The notes below the pieces were generated by a model, which was not told where the DNA came from, did no database searches, and saw only the letters and a program-made list of their open reading frames with translations. Source: Strongylocentrotus droebachiensis (Eukaryota > Echinodermata > Echinoidea > Camarodonta > Strongylocentrotidae). Taken from it: DNA of 64,000 nucleotides. How positions within the stretch are numbered: position 1 is the stretch's first letter; the number at the start of each line of letters is the position of its first letter. The DNA is taken from contig JAVYIG010001599.1 of the NCBI GenBank assembly GCA_035222895.1, positions 248,001 to 312,000 on the forward strand. Reading direction: 5' to 3'. The position numbers were made by a program, and so were the translations under genes. Below, piece after piece: positions 9,601 to 21,600 of this stretch.

Positions 9601-12600
9601 TATTTCGAAATTAAATTGTTACCACACTCTCATTATATTTATAAACATGATAAATCAAGGCAACGAGAGGCCCGAATATCCTCATATTCGTGAATCAAGG
9701 TCATGACCGAATATATCACTTTATATTCGTGTACATTCGGCGGCGAGGTGCCCGCACACAGTATCTTAAATCTTTTCTAGTGTGTTGATTACAACATTAT
9801 GTTTTACCGTTTTGAAAAAATCTTGTCCTTTTTTTTTCTTGCTCGTTCGATAAATCAAGAATCAAATGTGCCCATACGTGTGTACATAGCACTTGACGAG
9901 TGCCAGAGTGATGCAAAATAAATAGTTTTCATTTAAGAGGGCACTGTGTCTAACAAAAAGTTGAAATAACGCTGCTCAAGAGAAATGTATTTTTATGCAT
10001 TTTGAGACAATTCCCTAAAACTACCAGGTGTTGCATACATTATAGTTAAAGGAAAATGTGTAGTAATGAGGATGACCACGCGTAAGTATTTGAACGAATG
10101 TGGGTTCATGCACGGGATTGTATGGGCTCGTAGCCTTCACAACATCTCTCAATGTGTCAGATCGTCTTTTGCTATTGAATCCTGATTGTCCTCAAGGGGG
10201 TGGGGGTAGTTGTCCTCGGGGGTACATTAGTTTTCCTCGGGGCGGGTAATTGTCCTGGGGGGGTAATTTTCCAAGGGGGGTAGTTGTCCTCGGGGGGGGG
10301 GTAGTTTCCGGGGGGTAATTGTCCTTCGGGGGTTCTCGGGGGTAGTTGTCCTCGGGGGTAATTGTCCTCGGGGGGTAGTTTTCCGAGGGGTAGTTTTCCG
10401 GGGGGTAATTGTCCTTGGGGGGTAATTGTCCGGGGGGTAATTTTCCGGGGGGTAATTGTCCTTGGGGGGTAATTGTCCTCGGGGGGTAATTCTCCGGGGG
10501 GGTAATTTTCCGGGGGGTAATTGTCCTTGGGGGGTAATTGTCCTCGGGGGGTAATTCTCCGGGGGGTAATTTTCCGGGGGGTAATTGTCCTTGGGGGGTA
10601 GTTTTCCGGGGGGTAATTTTCCGGGGGGTGATTACCCAGGGGGTAATTGTCCTAGAACCCTACCAGCCAAGCGCGGATCCTGCTTAGCGGGGGGGGGGGG
10701 GGGCAAATTTGAAATTATGCGAGCCAAATATTGGTACGTAATGGTGAAACCAGCAGTGTCAAAAATGTTCGGGGGGGGGGGGTGGTAGACAAATCCCCAT
10801 TATCCCCACTCTTACATGCAGGCTCCGCTGAACGTTTCTCGGCGGGGGTCAAGGGGTAGAGTCCCCAGAAGCTCTTGGGGTATAGGCATTTAATTACTGT
10901 CAGATGAGCATATTTTGATCCCTTATTTGTGACACTGGCAGGACACAAATAGGTGTGGGGTCCAGGGGACGGAGCCCCAAGGAGCTCAGGGGTTTTGGGC
11001 AATAAATTACGGTCAGATGAGCATAATTTGATAACTTATTGTGACATTGGCAGGACACAAATTGGTGTGGGGTCCAGGGGACGGAGCCCCCAGATGCTCA
11101 GGGGTTTTATACATTAAATTATCATCAGATGAGCATATTTTATACCTTATTTGTGACACTGGCAGGTCATGAATTGGCATGGGGTTTAGGGGGTGGAACC
11201 CCCGGAAGCTCGGGGGTTTCGGGCAATAAATTACAGTCAGATGAGCATATTTTGATACCTTATTTGTTACACTGGCATGACAAAAATTGGTGTGGGGTTC
11301 AGGGGACGGAGCCCCCAGAAGCTCAGGGCTTATACATTAAATTACGGTTAAATGAGCATATTTCATACCTTATTTGTGACACTCGCAGGTCATAAATTGG
11401 CATAGGGTTCAGGGGGCGGAGCTCCCGGAAGCTCAGGGGTTTTGGGTTATAAATCATCGTCAGATGAGCATATTTTTATCCATTATTTGTGACACTCGCA
11501 GGTTACGAATTGGCTTGGGGTCCAGGAGGCGGAGGCTCAGGGGTGTTAGGCAATAGATTACGGTCAGATGAGCATCCATGGGCCCGCCTTTATAGGGCCA
11601 TTGGTTGGGTTCGGGGGGGGGGCAGAGCCCCAAAAGCTCAGGGCTTTAGGCATTTATTTACGTCAGATGAGCATAATTATACCGTATTTGTGACACTGGT
11701 AGGTCACTTATTGGTGTGGGGTCCAAGGGCAGAGCCCCCAAGAGCTCAGGGATTTTAGGCATTAAATTACCGTCAGATGAGTATCCAGGTGCCTGAACTG
11801 GGGCCCTAGGTGAAAAGTCATGAATATTCATAGAAGGGATATATATAAGAATACCTGTACAATAAAATTAATGCTGTCCAAACAAACCCGGGGGGGGGGG
11901 GGGTCCCAGTTATTACATTTATATTTCTTAGATAATTAGAGGTAATTAAGAATGTCGAAATGATAGAGAAAATAGAAAATACTTTTGCACCTCGGAGATA
12001 TCGTTGTCTAATAACTGTATTACCCACATGATAGCTTCCATATATTTGAGGAATTATAAGTAATAACGCATGTCAAGGTTTCAGGTCTCTGATTGGTCAA
12101 AACTGCAGTCATGAGATTCACTACTGACTGCTTGGCAGTATAGCGAAAACTATTTAGTTATACAAAGTTCTACTTGCGTGTAAAAAGCAATGACGAGTGA
12201 CGTCAACACTGGATACCCGAATTAAGACACGCCTAATGCTTCCAAAACTCTTCAAAGAAATGCATTTTGACGGGCATACTTTGTTAACTCTTTATGCGCC
12301 ACTTAAAAAAAAACCCTGTGCCACATTCTTTTAGGGTCACACATTTCGAGGGAATCTTTATTGACTCTGCTGAATCAAGAGGCTATAACTCTTCACTGGA
12401 TGATCATGATTAAAAATATTGTGCAGCAAAGTTGTAGACCGGGAAACGTGCTTTTCGATGAATTTACATTTGTTATATTTTGAATTATTATTTTTATAAT
12501 AATCATAATTATATAATGCTTTATTTTTCTTATTTACAGCAGTTTTTTATCCCTCTAGAATTTCTTATTTACCAATGATAAGACATCTTCAAATCGAATC

Positions 12601-15600
12601 TATTAGAAAGGTGGACTTCTTACCTTTCTTTACATACCTTGCTCAAGTATTCTAACAATTCAGAAGGTTAGTATTTAGGTTGTTGAAGAAAAGAAGTTCA
12701 ATAGGGAGAGACTTGAAAGTACCCCGCTCAGCCACCCTTGACAATGGGCTAATCTGCCCATTGAAATCCCTATTACCCCCAGGTTATTGTCAATGTCCGG
12801 CTTAGCGGGGCATGAAAAGGGACGTCGTGGGAATGTTTTTCTGTGTTGTGCCATGATAAGTCAATAAGAAATAAGAGAATGTTATTGATTTTGCCCACTG
12901 GTATGGGCATGTATACATGGTATAGGCATAATATATTATATGTGATAAACATGACATAATCAGCATCTTATTGAAATGTCTCATTATGAATGTTCACCGC
13001 ATCTGTTCTCTCACCTTCTTTACCCCTCAATAAAATCGATTTCAAGTACATTTATCACAGCCATAGATATACAAAGAAAGAATGAATCAATCTTAAAATA
13101 TAAACTATATTGCATTGTTTTCCATTTACTTTATTGTGAGAGAGCTTATTATCAGAAATGATTGACGAGTGGAGTATGCAATGAATAAAATATGGAGAAC
13201 GGACGTGAGAGACATTATGAGAGAGAAATAGTGATATGAAATGAAAGGACTTTACTGTGAATACAGATTATAAGAGAATGAGATAAAGATGACGGCAAGA
13301 CAGGATACATATTTATACGAAAATAACAATAATAATGAGATAGAGATGACGGAAAGAAAGAGAGTAAACACTGATAGCATAAGAATGAATAAAGATAATA
13401 AGAGAAAGATATAGAGATGACGGCAAGACAAAGGGTACATATAGATAGGAAAATGATAATAATAATAAGATAGAGATGACGGAAAGAAAGAGAGTTAACA
13501 CTGATAGCATAAGAATGAATAAAGATAATAAGAGAAAGATATAGAGATGACGGCAAGACATAGGGTACATAATTATAGATAGGAACATGATAATAATAAT
13601 AAGATAGAGATGACGGAAAGAAAGAGAGTAAACACTGATAGCATAAGAATGAATAAAGATAATAAGAGAAAGATATACAGATGACGGCAAGACATAGGGT
13701 ACATATAGATAGGAAAATGATAATAATAATAAGATAGAGATGACGGAAAGAAAGAGAGTAAACACTGATAGCATCAGAATGAATAAAGATAATAAGAGAA
13801 ATATATAGAGATGACGGCAAGACATAGGATACATATTGATAGGAAAATAATAATAATAATAAGATAGAGATGACGGCAAGAAAGAGAGTAAACACTGATA
13901 GCATAATAATGAATAAAGATAATAAGAGAAAGATATAGAGATGACGGCAAGACATAGGGTACATATAGATAGGAAAATGATAATAATAATGAGATAGAGA
14001 TGACGGCAAGAAAGAGAGTATTACACTGATAGCATAAGAATGAATAAAGATAATAAGAGAAAGGTATAGAGATGACGGCAAGACATAGGGTACATAATTA
14101 TAGATAGGAAAATGATAATAATAATAAGATAGAGATGACGGAAAGAAAGAGAGTAAACACTGATAGCATAAGAATGAATAAAGATAATAAGAGAAAGATA
14201 TAGAGATGACGGCAAGACATAGGGTACATAGATAGGAAAATGATAATAATAATGAGATAGAGATGACGGCAAGAAAGAGAGTATTACACTGATAGCATAA
14301 GAATGAATAAAGATAATAAGAACAAGATATACAGATGACGGCAAGACATAGGGTACATATAGATAGGGAAATGATAATAATAATAAGATAGAGATGACGG
14401 AAAGAAAGAGAGTAAACACTGATAGCATAAGAATGAATAAAGATAATAAAAGAAAGATATAAAGATGACGGCAAGACAAGATACATCTTTCTTTCATTAG
14501 TTTTATTCATTCTTATTCTATCACTGTCTACTCTCTTTCTTGCTGTCATCTCTATCTCTTTCTTTCATTAGTTTTATTCATTCTTATTCTATCACTGTCT
14601 ACTCTCTTTCTTGCTGTCATCTCTATCTCTTTCTTTCATTATTTTTATTCATTCTTATTCTATCACTGTCTACTCTCTTTCTTGCTGTCATCTCTAGCTC
14701 TTTTATTAATTTTTATTCATTCTTATTCTATCACTGTCTACTCTCTTTCTTGCTGTCATCTCTATCTCTTTCTTTCATCATTTGCTCGATTCGTCGGAAT
14801 CAGAGTCCATGCTCCATGCTTCCATAGTAACAAGATCTCGAGCCTCCTCTACACTAAACACACGTTGACGTTTCCCAGCAGGTGCCATCGTAACATCAGT
14901 AAAAAAAAAAATCCATAGAAAACCGCTAAATACACGGTAATTTCGAATGTAACACTATGAAGAAAAACAGTTTACCGGAAAGCGTGCGATGTATACAATG
15001 TAAACAATAGTGAACGCAACGCGTGGCTACACACTGCGAGCGGTATTATGAATGTCTAATTGACTCGTATACATCTGTGCAAAAATGCGAAGTTGGCACG
15101 CCTACGTCCGTGCAAATCGGCGAACAAAGCAAACAAAGAGTTAAATATCACCGTTTGATAATTAAATCGACACGGGGGGTACGGTGCATATAACGAATAC
15201 TGTAAAGTATAGCTCCTCCTCTACCTCTTTGATAATAATAATAATATAATAATAATAATGTTCAATTCTTATATAGCGTATATTACAAAATTGTCTCTAT
15301 GCGCTTAGATACGAGAGAGAGAGAAAGAGAGAAGAGAGAAAAGACATGAAGAATATTGATACCTCACTATGCCTCTTGATCTTGTCTGGGGGCGCAGTAC
15401 AGTCTCGAGACAACCTTGGACAAAATTTTAAACCGTGCCCCTCAATACAATATTTATATACCATAGCGCCTAAAGAATAGCTCCTAACTTACCAGACTCC
15501 ATGTCATCTCTGCCATAGTCATGAAGAGAAGCTGACCCAAGGCTGTCGAGATGGCCAGGTTCATGTGGATCTGAATATTTAGAAGCTTCCAGGTGCTGTT

Positions 15601-18600
15601 CGGAACAGATAACAGTTCGATTATCATCATAACTAGTTGATGATAATCAGTATGCCGTCCCAACTTCCGTCATTCCTGTTTTAATTTTTACCCCCTTCAA
15701 CTTATCTCAAATTTAACTTTACATTGGGTAAGATAAATTGTAAGATAACTGTAGAAAATGCCCCGCATATGGACCGTTCAAGCAATCAGGACTACTTTGT
15801 GTACAAAAAACTAATACTATATTCTATGGGGTCAGATCTTTTGCAGTTGCTGGACCAAACCTTTGGAACAATCTTCTCAAACTCCTACAACAGGCACCAT
15901 TTTTTTTAATACTAAAAACGCACCTTTTTGGCCTTAATTATTAGCTTAAACTATCCTTATTTACGTTATATGTTTTGACCATGTTAGCTATCTTTTTATT
16001 ATGTTATTTACTATGTTAGGTTAGTCATATTTAAGTAGTTATAATATTTGTATATTTCTCTTTGTTAATTCCTTGTATATATATTTTTCGTCCTTCATGC
16101 TTGTTCAGCGCATAGAGAAATTTTAGTTTATTATGTCATTAAATATGGTATTATTATTATCTATGAGTACAAAAAACACACCTTATGAAATAAATACCAA
16201 TGAAAAACAATTAATACGCTACTTCTTTTCTTCAAAGTCCAACAAAGGAACATAGTTGGTCGAAATGAAAGGAGGCGGGATGGTAAAAAAAACCTGTGAA
16301 AATAATATTGCTCTGCGGTAATTTCATATACTAACCGAATTCATAAATTCAACCTTCGACCTTCTACCAAGCATATTTTCTAAACCTAATGCTACTCCTA
16401 AACTTAACTGAAAACCAACTGTAACCCTAACCATATCCCTAACCCTACTTTGGAAGGAACAATACCGGGAAAAATTGTCGCAGGGCCTAATATCGGCTCA
16501 CGGGTGGGGGGGGGGGGGGGGGGTTACCCATTACAATTTTTTTCTTCTTTTTTTCTTCAATTATTTTTTAAATCTAGGATAAAAGGCAAAGTGTCACGAA
16601 ACCGTCTTAAGCTCAAGTTCATGGACATCCATTGAAACGCGTCCAGTAAATACACACGTTTCAACGGGAGTTCGGCACACCTGTACTTGAAACAATGCCC
16701 TGGTTTATACTTACCCAGTGGCAAAGTAAATACAAATGGCCACCGTGAGGGACAAAACGGACAGCGCCCCCATGACTCGAGACAGATAACTCTGTATGAC
16801 TGCGTGTATCCCTTGAGGAGGCTGCAATGATGAAAACATCACACAATTATATAATAATAATAATGATAATAATAATAAAAGTAGTACTGATTATGACGAT
16901 AATAATTATAAAAAATAGTTATAATGATAATGATAATGATAATAAAGGAGAAGAATGATAAAAATATAAATATAATAATGATAACGACAAGAAAAGAAAA
17001 AAGGAATGAGAAGATATAGATAAAATATCTCATGGGAATTCAAAATGGGATTTCGTTCTATGTCTTATATATTTATCATCATAACAAAGAAATTCCACTA
17101 GATGATTATTACCAAATGTTCTCGCTTTGTTTTTAATTAATTTGTTTAATGTTAAATGGGTCTAGTGCAACTTGAGATTTCAAGCAATGGATCTACGAAC
17201 ATGCATGCCATTGACCAGATTTTCCAACAGGTGCATAATGTCGTGAACATTTTCGTGCTATTGTTCGTTACAGCCGCTGATTTTTGTCCAGGTCTTGTGC
17301 TACGTACAGTCACTTAACATTCGGTATTTGCTTCGCAAGAACGTGGAATGGTCTCCTTGACTATCACCATGGACCTATTACGAATGGACATTCATCGTTT
17401 TCTTAACGAATTCATTGTGATTGTCTCCGTCAATGTCGTCTCAATAACATTCCGTATATGTTTCTTCACTTTGATCTCATGATGGTCACCGCCAATAAGC
17501 CGGGACAGAATCAAGATAGTGATTTTAAACATGTTAATACATGCGCAGAAGATAATAAATCGCTTAAATCATGGGAAATCGATGTGCAGTTCTGGTTAAT
17601 AAATGGAAATTGTTGTTCCGCGTACTACATTCTATTTCTGAAAAACATGTTGATATTACCAGATATGTTTTGTTTGGATTGTTTGTAATTTAAAATCCCG
17701 TTTTCCCCAATTTCCTCATAATATTCCAGAATTACAACGCACAGTGGTTATAAAGATCATGGCCTTCTAATTGTTTCATAAGGTCATTGGTGCGTGCAAA
17801 AGTGTGCAAATCAGATATCATAAATTTCATATCACCAAAATCGTCTGCTTTTCAACTTTGCTGCTCCCCATTGGGGATGTTTTTATTGAAGACATACTCT
17901 TACAGAGCACACCATCCTAACAAAACCCAAGAGAGGGAAACTGCTCCTTTGTCAATGCCCGAAAATGCTTACGCAGTCGTTATTGTTAAAACAGCTGAAT
18001 GTTCTCATTAAGATGCACAATCAGCGTGTCCACACACAAAACAATTTATCCCGAAACTCTATAACGATACGTCGTATAAAGAATCATCGTATAAATTCCA
18101 GAATGTCCACACACAAGAAACGTCGTCACTAAAGAATCATCATATAAATTCCAGGGTGTCCACACACACAAAAAAGTTATCCCGAAACTCTATAACGAAA
18201 CGTCGTAAAGGTGCGCAGTTTGCTACTGCGCAGTCGAAACCGAAACAGAAACACATGTGCAGCACCACTAGTACTAGTATTTGCATTGACTGTGCCACTG
18301 GAACAATTATGCATGCAGTATATTTATGTATAATCAGCTGGCTGCGCAGCGGTCAGCTGGAAGCAGAAATGAGAGCTCATATCTCCTTTCGCTCGAGGTC
18401 ACGTTAAGCCCCGCCCAGTTAGACTAGTTCCGTCCACACACAAAATGTCCGTGATTAGGCGTGAATCTTTATCGAGTTTCAGTTCGAAACGATGCCCAAA
18501 CCTGCGTTTCGTTAGACTAGTTTCGTTATACGACGTATCGTTAGTGAGCGTCCACACCTACAATTTTGGTCGTAAAACTATCGCGAAACGGTATCACTAT

Positions 18601-21600
18601 CGCGAAACGGTATAGCTAATCATGACTAACCACGGAAAATGTTGTGTGTGGACAGGGGGATAATCAGATGGCGGTGATCAAAGAAAGAATTACGTTGAAT
18701 GTCCATCCGTAATAGGTCCATGCTATCACGGACGACCTGGCTTTCCTTTTCGACCACTTCACGTCTCCATGACTAATCAAAAGACCATTTAAGCTGCAGA
18801 CCTCAAATTGGACAAGTTCCAAACTTCAATGTATTGTGGATCTTGAAGTGAAGTTTTTTTCCAACTGGATAGCCTATTTTTTATTAATGCTGGATCATTT
18901 TATAAACCCAATGGCCCAAATTCACAAAGAGGTTTGTCGACAGACCTAGGTTTAAGCAGAGGGATGCCCTGGTTTATGTGCGTCATATGACGCGTTTGGA
19001 CGCTTTTCAAACCAATGTTTGTTGGTTTGAAACGCGTCGAAACGCGTCATATGACGCACATAAACCTAGGTTTGTCAACAAACCTCCTTTGTGAATTTGG
19101 GCCTATTATGTCGACAGATGAAATGTAGAACTGCGGTCTATCTCAGATGTGGAATTGCTTATCTTGTACGGTATGTATTTTTTACACTTGTGTCTTGATA
19201 ACTTTATTACTTTTTATCAAAGTCAAGTAATAAATGTAAGACAACATTTGGGAAGATTTCCTTTTGCGACAGCCACCCAAATTGAGATAAAAAATGGTAC
19301 AGCTTAGAGTGATATATCTAATAATAATATATATAAAACATGATATAATAGGGTTAAGGATAGGGTTAGGGTTAGGGTTAGTGTTAGATTTTAGGTGGCT
19401 GTCGCAATACGAAATCTTTCCCAACATATGATTTAGAGGAGGTAATGTGAAGGTATGTTGGGTGTATTTTCCGAGATAGACAGAACCGTCTGCTTTGAGA
19501 AGATTTTTAAAATATATTTTGTCAAGGATTTCGGTAAAGCAAGACGTAGTCTTAAGCTACAGTCCCATATACGTCCCGGACCGTCCCGGACCATCCCGGA
19601 CCCCATCCGGGGTGATCCGGGATTCGGTCCGTGTTGACACCGTGTTGGCACCGGGGTGGTCCTGGATGGTCCTGGATGGTCCTGGGCGGTCCGGGAGTCG
19701 ACCCCGGATGTTTTTGACGGTCAAAAACTGCCGGGGTGGCCCGGGACGGTCCGGGACAATAGTTTGATCCGGGGTGATCCGTGTAGCCACCGTGATGGGT
19801 CCGGGGTCATCCGTAGTGGCGCCGGGGCGGTCCGTGTTGATCCGTGGCAGTCCGGGAGTGAGTTATTGACCTGGGAGGCATCTTTTTTATTTCTCTTCTA
19901 GCAAATTGCAGATACTTGTTGTCACTTGAAAATTCAGAGCAGAATGATTTAATGCATGAAAATACCCAGCTTAAATATACCCAGAACGGGCGGTCCGGGA
20001 TGGTCCGGGGCGGTCCGTGATGATCCGGGGCTCTGCCGGGGCGATCAGTGTTGGCACCGGGGCGTTCCGGGATGATCCGTGTTGGCACCGGGATGGTCCG
20101 GTGTCATCCGTGTTGGCACCGTGTTGGCACCGGGGTGGTCCGGGACGGTCCGTGGCGGCTCCGTGCTGGGTCTGGAATGATCTGTACTGCTGCCGGGGCT
20201 ATGCCCGGACGGTCCGGGGCGGTCCGTAGTGGTACCGTGTTGGGTCCGGGGAGAGGTCGGCGGTTGCGATTTTTTGAACAAAACATCCCGGACCATCCCG
20301 GATCACCCCAGACCATGGTCCGGGATGGTCCGGAGTGGTCCGTGCTCGTCCGTGCTGGTCCGGCTTTATATGGGACTGGGGCTTAAGCGGAAGATATCTC
20401 GAACGAACTTAGCTGATTGTGGTTTTAGTGTTGTCCATACAGGCCTTGACTTCGGGCGCGTGAACCTGCTTTGAACAAGATTCTACTGGCTCGCGTCGTA
20501 CTTGTGTCACTCGGTCACTAAACCTAAGAAAGTTCACATTAGGTATTCGGCGATAGTCGACAGTGTTGCAATGAGGCGAGAAACATTTAACGAGAGAGAG
20601 AGGGGGTCGCGATACAGAGAGAGAGAGAGAGAAAGGAATACAGAAACAAATATTTATTAACAAAAAAGTTAGAAAGAGAGAGATGGAGACTTAGATAGAG
20701 TGTGCGAGAGAGAAGACGATAGAAAGAGGGAGAGGAGGGGTGGGGTTACTTACCTTGGCAGATAATAAAACGGCAAAGCTAGTGAGATGATTACTCCGGC
20801 ATCGTACCAGGGACGAGTTTGCAAATACCAATTCCATACCAATACTCGACCAGACTCCAGAACTGTATACAAATGTATCAATAAAATGATTAAATGCAAT
20901 TACAAATTTAGATGCAATCTGAAATAATGTAAGCATCGCGATCAAGAGCATTACTAGAACATTTAAAAATGCCGCGTGTGTGGATGTGAGGTAAATGTGT
21001 GTATGAGGGAGAAGTGTGTGGGGGAGGGAGCATGTGTGCTTTTGCGCGAAGGGCAGTGACGTAGATAATAAATAAACATAATTTTACGCTCTTTTGGACC
21101 AGGATGGGGGGATTGATGATCCATTCCCTCCATTGCTAACAATAAATGATTATACATTGGTACGCCCCTGCCCCCTCACACCAATTCCACACACATTTCC
21201 CCCACCACGAGCCAATAGCGACGATTCTATAATCAAAGTTTTACTTACAATCGCGTAATAATCTATCATAATCTATCATAATTTGCTTATTGTAATAATA
21301 ATAGTAATAATACAAGTTCTTAGTTTAGAACAGTATTGATAATTTGCCGATTGTAATAATAATAAGAATAATGGTGGCATATTATTAAGCGCACATGTCC
21401 GTCGCGTTGTGACGCTCCTGGCGCTGCCCCGAATGTTACCCTGGCTTTAGCAAGGCGGCCACTGCGGCGCTCTAGTATTTCAAGAAATTAATTTCTGCCG
21501 GGTACCCATTTACATCACCTGGGTTGTGTGTGGCAAATGTAGATCAATGTCTTGCCAAAGGACATTGGTGCCAGGGTGGGACACGAACCGCGGACCTTGT

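Noticed and set aside
13215-14549. 444-codon minus-strand hydrophobic frame, multi-pass membrane-like
   Set aside because: It is a translation of the 71/62-bp minisatellite; neighbouring frames of the same array are equally open and there is no non-repeat part.
19455-20386. Overlapping Gly/Pro/Arg-rich frames on both strands
   Set aside because: Translations of the GGTCCG satellite in all frames.
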